Of a stretch of 64,000 nucleotides of DNA, positions 24,904 to 33,238 are shown piece after piece. Origin of the DNA: Kribbella sp. NBC_01245 (GTDB lineage Bacteria; Actinomycetota; Actinomycetes; Propionibacteriales; Kribbellaceae). Each line of letters begins with the position of its first letter. The first letter of the stretch is position 1. The translations under genes and the position numbers were made by a program. The DNA lies in contig NZ_CP108487.1 in assembly GCF_036226525.1 (NCBI RefSeq), positions 8,556,001 through 8,620,000 of the forward strand, in the 5' to 3' direction. The notes under the pieces are model-generated. The model saw nothing but the letters and a program-made list of their open reading frames with translations. It was not told the origin of the DNA and made no database searches.

Positions 24904-26093
24904 GGCTGGACGTCGTCTCGATCTTCCCGGAGTACCTGGCCGCGCTGGACATCAGCCTGGTCGGCAAGGCGGCGAAATCCGGCCTGCTGGACGTCCGGGT
25001 GCACGACCTCCGCGAGTGGACGCATGACCGGCACCGGACGGTGGACGACTCCCCGTACGGCGGAGGCGCGGGCATGGTGATGAAGCCCGAGCCCTGGGGT
25101 GAGGCGCTGGACGCCCTCGCACCGGTGGATGGGCCGTCGCAGCCCCGGTTGATCGTCCCGACACCCGCGGGCCGCCCGTTCACCCAGGAGCTGGCGTACG
25201 AGCTTGCCGCCGAGCCTTGGCTGGCATTCGCCTGCGGGCGGTACGAGGGGATCGACTCGCGCGTAGCGTCGTACGCCGCTGAGCGGATGCAGGTGGACGA
25301 GGTCTCCATCGGGGACTACGTGCTGAACGGTGGCGAGGTGGCCGTCCTGGTCATGGTCGAGGCCATCGCGCGACTGCTGCCGGGGGTGATCGGTAATCCC
25401 GAGTCCTTGGCGGAGGAGTCGCACTCGGGCGGAGGGCTGCTCGAGTACCCGGTCTATACGAAGCCGCCCGCTTGGCGTGGGTACGACGTACCGGAGATCC
25501 TCTTGTCCGGGAATCACGCGGCTATCGCTAAGTGGCGCCACGAGGAGTCTGTACGTCGTACCGCCGAGCGTCGGCCGGATCTGCTGGCTGCGTGGGGTAG
25601 TGCTGCCTCTTCGGTTGACGAGGTTCGGATCCTCCCAGCGACGGCTGACGACGCTGGGGAACTTCTGACGCTCCAGCGCGCGTGCTACCTCCAGGAGGCC
25701 CAGGTGTACGGCGAACTGGGCATCCCGCCGCTGGTGGACGGCGTGGCCGACGTACGGGCCCGTCTGGCCGGCAGTACCGCCTGGAAGGCCGTCGCGGGGA
25801 CCAGGATCGTTGGCGCCGTCTACCTGGATGTGTCCGAGGACGGCGAGTCTGCCGAGATCAACCGGCTGATGGTGACTCCGGACTGGCAGGGCCGCGGGGT
25901 CGGGAGGCGGCTGCTCAAGCTGGCCGAGGACGCCGCACCCGCCTCGGTGACGACGTACAAGCTGTTCACCGGAGCGCGGAGTGAGGGCAATCTGCGGCTC
26001 TACGGCAAGGCCGGGTATCGCGAGACCGGGCGCGAGCAGCAGACGCCGCTGGTCGAGCTGGTCCACTTGGCCAAGCGGCGGCGCCGACGCTGA
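24900..26093 (+). CDS. trmD: tRNA (guanine-37-N1)-methyltransferase TrmD fused to a GNAT acetyltransferase domain
   Basis: Residues 1-235 are a complete TrmD: MRLDVVSIFPEYL start, DSPYGGGAGMVMKPEP, the trefoil-knot AdoMet site ACGRYEGIDSRV and SIGDYVLNGGE, and LLSGNHAAIAKWR. TrmD methylates G37 of tRNAs to prevent frameshifting. Residues 240-397 add a GNAT domain: VRILPATADDAGEL, acetyl-CoA loop INRLMVTPDWQGRGVGRRL (R332-R337), and LYGKAGYRETGRE. There is no stop, start or frame break between them. The acetylation target is unknown. The protein overlaps rimM by 4 nt. Separate from this, TrmD alone is about 230-250 aa. Confidence 0.95.
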   Translation: MRLDVVSIFPEYLAALDISLVGKAAKSGLLDVRVHDLREWTHDRHRTVDDSPYGGGAGMVMKPEPWGEALDALAPVDGPSQPRLIVPTPAGRPFTQELAYELAAEPWLAFACGRYEGIDSRVASYAAERMQVDEVSIGDYVLNGGEVAVLVMVEAIARLLPGVIGNPESLAEESHSGGGLLEYPVYTKPPAWRGYDVPEILLSGNHAAIAKWRHEESVRRTAERRPDLLAAWGSAASSVDEVRILPATADDAGELLTLQRACYLQEAQVYGELGIPPLVDGVADVRARLAGSTAWKAVAGTRIVGAVYLDVSEDGESAEINRLMVTPDWQGRGVGRRLLKLAEDAAPASVTTYKLFTGARSEGNLRLYGKAGYRETGREQQTPLVELVHLAKRRRRR

Positions 26094-26250
26094 TTTCGTC
26101 CGGTATGGGGCGGTGTGGCAAACTTGGTCGCTGTTGCCGAAAGGTGCTCCTGCCACAGGGGGTGACCACCGAGCGGCACGTCCTTTGAGACTCTCTCACC
26201 ACCGAGCATTTCGTGGGTGACCTGTGGCACGCGCGAGAAAGAGACACCTG

Positions 26251-26610
26251 ATGAGCAACATCCTGAACGAGCTCGACAACGCGAGCAAGCGCGACGATAT
26301 CCCCGCCTTCCGCCCCGGTGACACCGTCAAGGTGCACGTCAAGGTCGTCGAGGGCACCCGGTCCCGCGTCCAGGTCTTCCAGGGTGTTGTGATCCGCCGG
26401 CAGAACGGTGGCCTGCAGGAGACCTTCACGGTCCGCAAGGTCAGCTTCGGCGTCGGCGTCGAGCGGACCTTCCCGATCCACACCCCGATCGTCGAGAAGG
26501 TCGAGGTCGTCACCCGCGGTGACGTGCGTCGCGCCAAGCTGTACTACCTGCGTGAGCTGCGCGGCAAGGCCGCCAAGATCAAGGAGAAGCGGGACATTCC
26601 CGCCTCCTGA
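26251..26610 (+). CDS. rplS: 50S ribosomal protein L19
   Basis: L19 lies at the 30S-50S interface. The 119-residue product starts at ATG 26251 and shows IPAFRPGDTVKVHVKVVEG, VFQGVVIRRQNGG and RAKLYYLRELRGKAAKIKE. An in-frame GTG at 26224 would add nine residues unlike L19. The 157-bp gap after trmD contains a CAAACT box (26119-26124) that may be the -10 of a separate rplS promoter and a transcribed leader, with no small gene visible. Confidence 0.97.
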   Translation: MSNILNELDNASKRDDIPAFRPGDTVKVHVKVVEGTRSRVQVFQGVVIRRQNGGLQETFTVRKVSFGVGVERTFPIHTPIVEKVEVVTRGDVRRAKLYYLRELRGKAAKIKEKRDIPAS

Positions 26611-26630
26611 TCACAGCCGACGAACCCAGG

Positions 26631-27365
26631 ATGTCGTCGCAGGCCGGGACCCGCCCGGCTGCGACCGGCAAGGGCAGGCACCGGCGAGCTCGCCGGCGCA
26701 TGCGTCATGGCCGGTTGCTCAGCTTTGTGATCGAGACGGTCACCGTCACGGTCCTCGCGCTGGCCATCACCGTCGGCCTGCGACTGTTCGTCGCAGAGGC
26801 GTTTTACGTGCCCTCGGAGTCGATGTACGGCACGCTGAGGAAGGACGACCGCATCCTGGCGGAGAAGATCAGCTATCTGCACCGGGACGTCGAGCGCGGC
26901 GACATCGTCGTGTTCGCCGATCCCGGTAACTGGCTCAACGAGCAGCAGAAAGCGCCCGGGCCGCTGCGCAAGGTCGGCGAATTCGTCGGCATCCTGCCCA
27001 GAAGCGGCACCGGGCACCTGGTCAAACGCGTCATCGGTATCGGTGGCGACCGGGTGATCTGCTGCGATATCAAGGGCCGGATCACCGTGAACGGCATTCC
27101 CCTCGACGAGAAGTCGTATCTCGCCGAGGACGCGAAGCCGTCATTGCAGCGCTTCGACGTGCGGGTTCCGCCGAAGACGCTGTGGCTGATGGGCGACAAC
27201 AGGGCTGCCTCAGCGGACTCGCGTTCGCATCTGGGCAGTCCCGGCGGGGGATTCGTTCCCGTCGACGACGTGGTTGGCCGGGCCTGTTGCGTAATCTGGC
27301 CCTCTGACCGGATGACGAAGCTGCGTCCTCCGGAAACCTTCGAGAACCCGGGGCTGAAGAAGTGA
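26631..27365 (+). CDS. lepB: Type I signal peptidase (copy 1)
   Basis: The enzyme removes signal peptides on the outer face of the cytoplasmic membrane. The 244-residue protein has a basic N terminus, one transmembrane helix (30-54), the Ser motif VPSESM (Ser64), the Lys motif GHLVKRVIGIGGD (Lys132), and the box GDNRAASADSR. All catalytic residues are present. Unusual is a CC pair in RVICCD and another at GRACC. It is followed with 4-nt overlap by a second signal peptidase. Confidence 0.95.
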   Translation: MSSQAGTRPAATGKGRHRRARRRMRHGRLLSFVIETVTVTVLALAITVGLRLFVAEAFYVPSESMYGTLRKDDRILAEKISYLHRDVERGDIVVFADPGNWLNEQQKAPGPLRKVGEFVGILPRSGTGHLVKRVIGIGGDRVICCDIKGRITVNGIPLDEKSYLAEDAKPSLQRFDVRVPPKTLWLMGDNRAASADSRSHLGSPGGGFVPVDDVVGRACCVIWPSDRMTKLRPPETFENPGLKK

Positions 27366-28126
27366 CTGACACGGCGACGAAAGAACCGCCCAAAACCCAT
27401 CGCTCCGGACTCGCGGCCGCCGCGCGCGAGTTCGTGCTGATCGTGGTCGGGGCGCTCATCGTCTCCTCGATTCTGCGCGCTTTTGTCGGCCAGATGTTCA
27501 TCATCCCGAGCGAGTCGATGCAGAACACCCTGCTGGTCGGCGACCGGGTCGTGGTGGAGAAGATCACCGATGCCGAGCGCGGTGACGTGATCGTCTTCGA
27601 GGATCCGGGCGGCTGGCTCGGCGCCGAGGAGAGCGGTCAGAAGCGTGGCTCGGTCGGCCGGTTCTTCGAGGTCGTCGGCCTGCTGCCGGACTCGAGCCAC
27701 GGTCACCTGATCAAGCGCCTCATCGGTATGCCCGGTGACAAGGTGGCCTGCTGTGACAAACAGGGCCGCCTGATGGTCAACGGTCAGCCGCTGGACGAGA
27801 CGGCGTACCTGTTCCCGGGTGACGCGCCGTCCGCGATGGAGTTCCAGGTGACGGTCCCGGCCGGCAAGGTCTTCGTGATGGGCGACCACCGCTCCGAGTC
27901 CGGCGACTCCCGGGTGCACCTCACCGACACCGGCGCAGAGGGTACGACGCCCGGTGACGCCGCGTTCGTCCCGATCGACAAGATCACCGGTCGCGCGGTC
28001 CTGGTGGTGTGGCCCGCGAGCAACTTCAGCAAGCTGGGCCGCCCTGACACCTTCAAGACCGTGCCCCCAGCCGTGAACCCGGCCCCCGCCAAACCCGTCA
28101 TCGCCCTGACCCCACCGCCCAAGTGA
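27362..28126 (+). CDS. lepB: Type I signal peptidase (copy 2)
   Basis: This paralogue of the preceding gene is 254 aa, starting at GTG 27362 within the stop of copy 1. It has one transmembrane helix (22-42), IPSESM (Ser52), GHLIKRLIGMPGD (Lys118) and GDHRSESGDSR. A conserved CC pair (VACCD) matches copy 1. The Pro-rich C-terminal tail (PPAVNPAPAKP) is specific to this copy. Tandem signal peptidases between rplS and rnhB are known in actinobacteria; here they fit the large secretome of the region. Confidence 0.95.
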   Translation: MTDTATKEPPKTHRSGLAAAAREFVLIVVGALIVSSILRAFVGQMFIIPSESMQNTLLVGDRVVVEKITDAERGDVIVFEDPGGWLGAEESGQKRGSVGRFFEVVGLLPDSSHGHLIKRLIGMPGDKVACCDKQGRLMVNGQPLDETAYLFPGDAPSAMEFQVTVPAGKVFVMGDHRSESGDSRVHLTDTGAEGTTPGDAAFVPIDKITGRAVLVVWPASNFSKLGRPDTFKTVPPAVNPAPAKPVIALTPPPK

Positions 28127-28416
28127 CTTCACCAGTCGGCATAGTGAGCAATATGACGACCCCCACCACCCCAACCGCCCCCGGCACCCCAGACGTCACG
28201 TCGGCAGGTGTTGTGCCTGGTGCGATGGGCATGGTGTCGGGCACTGGTACCGGTGATGCGGGCGCGTCGCGCGTGGTGACCCGCTTGGCAGCGGGCATCG
28301 TGGGCATCCTGGCAGCCATGGTCACGGGCGTGTGTGGTCTCGTGGCAGGCGTGCTGGTGCGCACGGCAGGTGGTGGACAGGCTCGGGTAAGCGAGGCGTT
28401 CGGAGGTCGGCGATGA
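28123..28416 (+). CDS. Small single-pass membrane protein of unknown function between lepB and rnhB
   Basis: The 97-residue frame overlaps lepB by 4 nt at its GTG (28123) and rnhB by 4 nt at its stop, an arrangement that strongly suggests a translated gene. It has a Thr/Pro/Gly-rich N-terminal half, one hydrophobic helix (about residues 56-82, LAAGIVGILAAMVTGVCGLVAG) and a short basic tail. I recognise no family. An ATG at 28153 is an alternative start. By position it could assist signal peptidase or be a membrane spacer gene; no function is claimed. Confidence 0.6.
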   Translation: MTSPVGIVSNMTTPTTPTAPGTPDVTSAGVVPGAMGMVSGTGTGDAGASRVVTRLAAGIVGILAAMVTGVCGLVAGVLVRTAGGGQARVSEAFGGRR

Positions 28417-29111
28417 CCGTGATGCCGCGAGGCAGCACGATCCGGCGTGATGCCGGCATCTACGGCTACGAGCGCGCCCTGCGCCGGGCCGGCCTGGACC
28501 CGATCGCCGGCGTCGACGAAGCCGGCCGAGGCGCCTGCGCCGGACCCCTGGTCGCGGCCGCGGTGATCCTCCCGGACGGCAAACGCGGCCAGGTCCCCGG
28601 TCTGGCCGATTCCAAGCTGCTCACCGCGAAGGCCCGGGACCGGGTCTACGAGGAAGTCCGCAAGCGCGCCGTAGCCTGGTCCGTCGTCGCGATCGAAGCG
28701 GCCGAATGCGACCGCCTCGGCATGCACGTGGCGAACGTCGAGGCACTACGCCGAGCCCTCTTCCGCCTCGACACCCGTCCGTCGTACGTCCTGACCGACG
28801 GATTCGGCGTCGACGGCTTAGGCGTTCCCGGCCTGGCCGTCTGGAAGGGCGACCGGGTCGCCGCCTGTATCGCCGCCGCCTCGGTCATCGCGAAAGTGAC
28901 ACGCGACCGGGTGATGGCCGAGATGCATGAGCTCTACCCGCAATACGACTTCGACATCCACAAGGGATATTGCACGCCTGAACACCAGGCCGCGCTGGAC
29001 GAACACGGTCCGTGTCCAGAACATCGTCGGCGGTTCGAGAATGTCCGCCGCAGCCTGCGGCCCGATATGGGACAGAATGTGGGCAGTCCCGCCGGAGTGG
29101 AGAGCCGATGA
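28413..29111 (+). CDS. rnhB: Ribonuclease HII
   Basis: RNase HII cuts RNA in RNA-DNA hybrids and removes misincorporated ribonucleotides. The 232-residue protein has the active-site GVDEAGRGACAGPLVAAAV (Asp35, Glu36), the Asp in VLTDGFGVDG and the second-shell KVTRDRVMAEM. ATG 28413 overlaps the small upstream gene by 4 nt, and the stop overlaps the DUF2469 gene by 4 nt. Confidence 0.95.
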   Translation: MTVMPRGSTIRRDAGIYGYERALRRAGLDPIAGVDEAGRGACAGPLVAAAVILPDGKRGQVPGLADSKLLTAKARDRVYEEVRKRAVAWSVVAIEAAECDRLGMHVANVEALRRALFRLDTRPSYVLTDGFGVDGLGVPGLAVWKGDRVAACIAAASVIAKVTRDRVMAEMHELYPQYDFDIHKGYCTPEHQAALDEHGPCPEHRRRFENVRRSLRPDMGQNVGSPAGVESR

Positions 29112-29431
29112 GTGCTGACGACCTCGAGAAGTACGAGACCGATATGGAGCTGCAGCTCTATCGGGAGTACAAGGACGTCGTCGGGATCTTCAAGTATGTC
29201 GTGGAGACCGAACGGCGCTTCTACCTGTGCAACGCGGTAGACCTGAAAGTCCGGACCGAGGGCGGTGACGTCTACTTCGAGGTGACGATGGCCGACGCCT
29301 GGGTCTGGGACGTCTACCGCTCAGCGCGCTTCGTGAAGAACGCCAAGGTGGTCACCTTCCGCGACGTCAACATCGAGGAACTCTCGAAGTCCGACCTGGA
29401 AGTCCCCAAAGACTCCGACTTCGGCCGCTAA
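29108..29431 (+). CDS. DUF2469 family protein
   Basis: The 107-residue protein (MSADDLEKYETDMELQLYREYKD... start, VVETERRFYLCNAVDL) is a short soluble protein conserved almost throughout actinobacteria, directly after rnhB. Its biochemical role is not known. Start ATG 29108 overlaps rnhB by 4 nt. It ends the plus-strand translation/export operon; a hairpin at 29447-29481 follows. Confidence 0.93.
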   Translation: MSADDLEKYETDMELQLYREYKDVVGIFKYVVETERRFYLCNAVDLKVRTEGGDVYFEVTMADAWVWDVYRSARFVKNAKVVTFRDVNIEELSKSDLEVPKDSDFGR

Positions 29432-29446
29432 CCTCACCGCGCCAAC

Positions 29447-29515
29447 ACCGGCCCGGGGTGAGACCGTCATCCCGGGCCGGTCGAGTCCAGCATTCCTGCA
29501 GTCGAGTCCAGCATT
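29447..29515. terminator. Bidirectional terminator hairpin and adjacent 15-bp direct repeat
   Basis: ACCGGCCCGGG (29447-29457) pairs perfectly with CCCGGGCCGGT (29471-29481) around a 13-nt loop in the gap between convergent genes. Immediately next to it GTCGAGTCCAGCATT occurs twice, at 29480-29494 and 29501-29515, with a 21-bp pitch. Confidence 0.7.
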
Positions 29516-29548
29516 ACGGCGGCAGCTCAGCACTCCGGCCCGGCCCCT

Positions 29549-30037
29549 TCAGGCTGCCTCCCCTCTGGCCGTCGCCGCCTGTTGGTCTTCGGCCACCGAC
29601 GCTGGTGGATCCAGCCAGCGGACCACGGTCATACCGCCATGCCCATGGACGCGTATCACCGCCTCGATCGCCGGGAACACGGCCGTGCAAGGCGTCTCAC
29701 CAGGCCAACGAAGCGCCACCGACCCATCGCTGAACTCGACCCCTTCAGCCACCTGGCCGACCCCACTAACCATCGACACATCCACCAACCGATCCAACAC
29801 AAACCTCCGCCCCCGCCTACCAACCGCACCCACCGATCCGCCCACCTCCGTCCCCGCGTCATCCGGCCCACTCGTCGATCCGGCCACCTTCGCCGCCGCG
29901 TTATCCGGCGTACTCGTCGGTCTGCTGGCCGTCGTACCGGCCTTACCCGAGGCACCTATCGGTCCGCCCGCCTCCGTCCTGCCCGGGGCACTCATCGGTC
30001 CGTCCGGCGTCGCCTCCGTCTTGGCCGGGGCGCTCAT
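29549..30037 (-). CDS. Hypothetical protein translationally coupled to dprA
   Basis: ATG 30037 overlaps the dprA stop by 4 nt, and the frame runs 162 aa. Residues 1-75 are low-complexity with imperfect repeats of GPMSAP and Gly/Ala/Thr/Pro-rich sequence; residues 80-150 look folded (FVLDRLVDVSMVSG, GVEFSDGSVALRWPG, FPAIEAVIRVHGHGG, VVRWLDP). The folded part resembles a short beta-rich module seen in other actinobacterial hypotheticals, but I cannot name it. No signal peptide is visible. Confidence 0.65.
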   Translation of the reverse strand: MSAPAKTEATPDGPMSAPGRTEAGGPIGASGKAGTTASRPTSTPDNAAAKVAGSTSGPDDAGTEVGGSVGAVGRRGRRFVLDRLVDVSMVSGVGQVAEGVEFSDGSVALRWPGETPCTAVFPAIEAVIRVHGHGGMTVVRWLDPPASVAEDQQAATARGEAA

Positions 30038-31164
30038 CGGTCCGCCCGGCGTTGGGCGGATAGGCGCCAGCGGTTGGTTGTCTGCTCGACCAGGTCTGCG
30101 GCGGCGAGGTTGGTCAGGGCTGTCTGCACCACGGCGGGCTCTAGGCCTGCGGTTCGGGCGATGCTTGTGAGGGTTGCCGGGACGAGCACGGGCACGGCGT
30201 CGAGGACGCGTTGTTCGTCCAGGCTGAGACGGTCGGATGGACGTTCTCGACCGCGTCTGGGCTCGGTCAGGCGTGAGCCGAAGGGCGCGACGGCCTCCAG
30301 GATGTCGGCCGGACTGGTCGCCAAGAGCGCGTTTCGCTCGCGGACGAGCACGTGGGTCCCTTCGGACATGCCGGACGTGATCGGCCCTGGTACCGCGAGC
30401 ACCGGACGGCCGCACTGCTCCGCCCAGCCGGCCGTGTTCAGGGCGCCGCTGCGTGCGGCCGCCTCGACGACGACGGTACCGAGGCTGGCGGCAGCGATCA
30501 GGCGGTTCCGCGAGAGGAACCTGAGTCGGGTGGGGGAGGACCCCGGTGGTAATTCGCTCACAAGCAGACCTTTCTCGAGAATGCGCTCGAACAACGCGTG
30601 ATGACCCTTCGGATAGGTGACGCCCACGGCGCAGGCGAGCACGGCGACGGTCGTCCCCGCTGCCGCGAGCGCGCCGCGATGAGCAGCCGCGTCGACGCCA
30701 TACGCCCCGCCGGACACCACGGTCATGCCCTTGTCGGCCAGCCCGGCCGAGAGCTCGCCCGCCACGTGCTCGCCGTACGGCGTACAGGAGCGAGCCCCGA
30801 CCACGGCGACGGACTGCTCGATGACTTCTCGCAGGTTTGCCCCACCACGGACCCAAAGCCCGAACGGCGCCCCGCCTCGGCGGCTCAGCTGCCCCGCCTC
30901 GGCCAGCACGTCGATCTGGTCGGGCCATTCATCGTCGCCGGGAATGACGAAGCGGCTCTGCGTCGCGGCCGCCCGCTCAAGATCCTCCTCGGGCTTGGCC
31001 CCGGCCACCCGCCCGGACCACCGCTCCAGCAGGGGATCGCCAGTTTGCAAACGCAGCCAGATATCGACCGCAGCCATCCCGTCGAACGCCAGCGCTGCCG
31101 GATCCCCAGGCTCAACGACCCGCGACAAGCCCGCCCTCGCCACCCGCTCTGCCTCCCTGGTCAT
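30034..31164 (-). CDS. dprA: DNA-processing protein DprA
   Basis: DprA loads RecA on incoming single-stranded DNA. The 376-residue protein has a Rossmann core with SVAVVGARSCTPYGEH, VSGGAYGVDAAAHRGAL, VLACAVGVTYPKGH, and SRNRLIAAAS, then a C-terminal winged helix (about 310-370, LTSIARTAGLEPAVVQTAL). An N-terminal SAM-like region is degenerate. It overlaps comM by 4 nt at its start and the hypothetical gene by 4 nt at its stop. Confidence 0.94.
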   Translation of the reverse strand: MTREAERVARAGLSRVVEPGDPAALAFDGMAAVDIWLRLQTGDPLLERWSGRVAGAKPEEDLERAAATQSRFVIPGDDEWPDQIDVLAEAGQLSRRGGAPFGLWVRGGANLREVIEQSVAVVGARSCTPYGEHVAGELSAGLADKGMTVVSGGAYGVDAAAHRGALAAAGTTVAVLACAVGVTYPKGHHALFERILEKGLLVSELPPGSSPTRLRFLSRNRLIAAASLGTVVVEAAARSGALNTAGWAEQCGRPVLAVPGPITSGMSEGTHVLVRERNALLATSPADILEAVAPFGSRLTEPRRGRERPSDRLSLDEQRVLDAVPVLVPATLTSIARTAGLEPAVVQTALTNLAAADLVEQTTNRWRLSAQRRADR

Positions 31165-32747
31165 GCGGATCTCCGGATGTCGCGGTGGGTGCCGGGTGGG
31201 GTGAGGGGGGCGCCGGTGCGGAGTTGGAGGGCGGTGGTGACCGTGTCTCGGGTGGGTTGGGGCTCGTTGGCGAGGTCGGCGAGGGTCCAGGCGAGGCGTA
31301 GGGCGCGGTCGAAGCCACGGGCGCTGAGTTTGCCGGCGGCGTACTTTTCCTCGAGCTCCTCAAGGCCTGCTTGGTTTGGCGGGTGATCCCGGCGGAGGAC
31401 TGGGCCGGGGACTTCGCTGTTGAGGCGCCAGTCGCGGCCTTTGAAGCGGTGTAGCTGGCGATGGCGGGCTTCGGCTACGCGGGCGGCGACCGTGGCGGTC
31501 GACTCGCGGTCGTCCTTGCTTCCGGCGAGATCGGCCCGCGTGGACGGCAGGATTGGGCGGACGATGTCGATGCGGTCTCGGATGGGGCCGCTGATGCGTT
31601 CGCCGTACCGTCGGATGGTGTGCTGGCTGCAGGAGCACAGGCCGCCGGGCACTCCCGCCATGCCGCAGGCGCAGGGGTTGGCGGCGAGCACTAGCAGGAA
31701 CCGGGCCGGGAACTTGCCGACGGCAACGGCTCGGTGGATCTCGATCATGCCCGACTCGAGCGGCTGCCGGAGCGTGTCGAGGGTCAGCGGGTGCATCTCG
31801 GCCGCCTCGTCGATGAACAGCACGCCGCGATGTGCACAGCTGATGGCGCCTGGCCGGGGCATGCCCGAGCCGCCGCCGACGAGGCTCACCAGTGAGGCGG
31901 TGTGGTGGGGCGCTATGAAGGGCGGCCGGGTGACCAGTTGCGCGCCGCCTCCGGACATCAGCCCGGCAAGCGAGTGGACGGCTGACACCTCCAACGCGTC
32001 GGATGTGTTCAGGTCGGGCAAGAGGCCGGGCAGGCGCTCGGCGAGCATGGTCTTGCCCGCGCCGGGAGGCCCGTGCAGGAAGAGGTGATGACCACCCGCG
32101 GCGGCGACCTCGAGCGCCAGCCGACCGTCCTTCTGGCCGGCGACGTCGGCGAGGTCCAGATCGGGGATGCGGCGGGTCAGGGTTTCCGAGGTCAGGCGTG
32201 GCTCGGCTCGCGGCGGCTCCTCGTCGGGGATGTCCGCACCACGCAGCAAGGCGAGGACCTGGCGGAGTGAGCGGACCCCGAACACGGTGATGCCGGGCAC
32301 CAGCTTGGCCTCGTCGGCATTGAGCTCGGGAACGATGATCGCCTCGAAGCCGGCGGCCGCCGCGGCCAGGGTCATCGCCAGCGTGCCGCGGATCTCCCGC
32401 ACGCGCCCGTCGAGGCCGAGCTCGCCGATCAGCGCGGTGCGGTAGAGCCGATCCCCGGGGAGGACCCCGACGGCGCCCAGGAGCGCACACGCGATGGCCA
32501 GGTCGTAGTGCGAACCGGCCTTGGGCAACGTCGCCGGTGAGAGCCCGATCGTCAGCTTCCGGAACGGGAACTCTTCGCCCGTGTTGACGACCGCCGCCCG
32601 CACCCGATCCCGCGCCTCGGTCAAGGCGGCGTCAGGCAGCCCGATCAGGGTCGTTTTGGGCAGACCGCTGGCGATATCGGCCTCGACCTCCACGAGGTGT
32701 CCCTCCAGGCCGACGAGAGCGATCGCCCACGTCCTCGCGAGCGACAT
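31161..32747 (-). CDS. comM: ComM/YifB family Mg-chelatase-like AAA+ ATPase
   Basis: ComM is a hexameric helicase that promotes branch migration during transformation. From ATG 32747 the product is 528 aa: N-terminal Lon-like fold (VEADIASGLPKTTLIGLPD, GLSPATLPKAGSHYDLAIA), Walker A GPPGAGKT (about 226-233), Walker B VLFIDEAAE, a four-Cys segment (NPCACGMAG...GLCSCSQHT) and the C-terminal Mg_chelatase_C region ending in a typical ARGFDRALRLAWTLADL. It touches yraN by 1 nt and dprA by 4 nt. Confidence 0.94.
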   Translation of the reverse strand: MSLARTWAIALVGLEGHLVEVEADIASGLPKTTLIGLPDAALTEARDRVRAAVVNTGEEFPFRKLTIGLSPATLPKAGSHYDLAIACALLGAVGVLPGDRLYRTALIGELGLDGRVREIRGTLAMTLAAAAAGFEAIIVPELNADEAKLVPGITVFGVRSLRQVLALLRGADIPDEEPPRAEPRLTSETLTRRIPDLDLADVAGQKDGRLALEVAAAGGHHLFLHGPPGAGKTMLAERLPGLLPDLNTSDALEVSAVHSLAGLMSGGGAQLVTRPPFIAPHHTASLVSLVGGGSGMPRPGAISCAHRGVLFIDEAAEMHPLTLDTLRQPLESGMIEIHRAVAVGKFPARFLLVLAANPCACGMAGVPGGLCSCSQHTIRRYGERISGPIRDRIDIVRPILPSTRADLAGSKDDRESTATVAARVAEARHRQLHRFKGRDWRLNSEVPGPVLRRDHPPNQAGLEELEEKYAAGKLSARGFDRALRLAWTLADLANEPQPTRDTVTTALQLRTGAPLTPPGTHRDIRRSA

Positions 32748-33103
32748 CAGGCGACGCTCCGCAGGTGCTCGACGACGACCTCGCCGTGTGGTGGCGTGAT
32801 CACCCCGATGACGTCGATCCGGATCTGCTCCGGATGCACCTCGTGCTCCTGCAGCCAGCGGCCCGCGAGCTGCCGCAGCCGCGCCAGCTTGCGATAGGTG
32901 ATCGTCTCCAGCGGATTGCCATAACCGAGGCCGCGCCGCGTCTTCACCTCGCAGATCACCAGGCATGACCCCTCGCGAGCGACGATGTCGACCTCGCCGA
33001 GGTCGCACCGCCAGTTCCGCTCGAGGATCGAGAATCCCTGGCCGACGAGATAACTCGCGGCAAGGTCCTCGCCGTACTGTCCGACCGCATTCTTGGTTTG
33101 CAT
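32747..33103 (-). CDS. yraN: UPF0102/YraN family nuclease-fold protein
   Basis: The 118-residue protein has the restriction-endonuclease-like fold: GQYGEDLAASYLVGQGF, the acidic residues of GEVDIVARE and the EVKTR motif that together resemble a PD-(D/E)XK site. Its role is unproved but linked to DNA processing by co-occurrence with comM and dprA. GGAGGTGG precedes the ATG at 33103. First gene of the minus-strand yraN-comM-dprA operon. Confidence 0.92.
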   Translation of the reverse strand: MQTKNAVGQYGEDLAASYLVGQGFSILERNWRCDLGEVDIVAREGSCLVICEVKTRRGLGYGNPLETITYRKLARLRQLAGRWLQEHEVHPEQIRIDVIGVITPPHGEVVVEHLRSVA

Positions 33104-33179
33104 CGAAAACCACCTCCGGCAGAGAAGATGCCGTTGTGGCGGTGTCCGTACACACCGATCTGCGCCTTGTGGATAAAGG

Positions 33180-33216
33180 CGAATCGCCGGCCGCGAGGTG
33201 CGCGGCCGGCGATTCG
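33180..33216 (-). terminator. 16-bp perfect hairpin after the amino acid permease
   Basis: CGAATCGCCGGCCGCG (33180-33195) pairs exactly with 33201-33216 around an AGGTG loop. It lies 22 bases beyond the stop of the permease and before yraN on the same strand, so it should separate the two transcripts. Confidence 0.8.
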
Positions 33217-33238
33217 GTGGTGTCTGGTGTTGCTGTGG

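Noticed and set aside
29582..30601. 339-codon plus-strand ORF opposite dprA
   Set aside because: Arg/His-rich antisense frame; the minus strand encodes DprA with all motifs.
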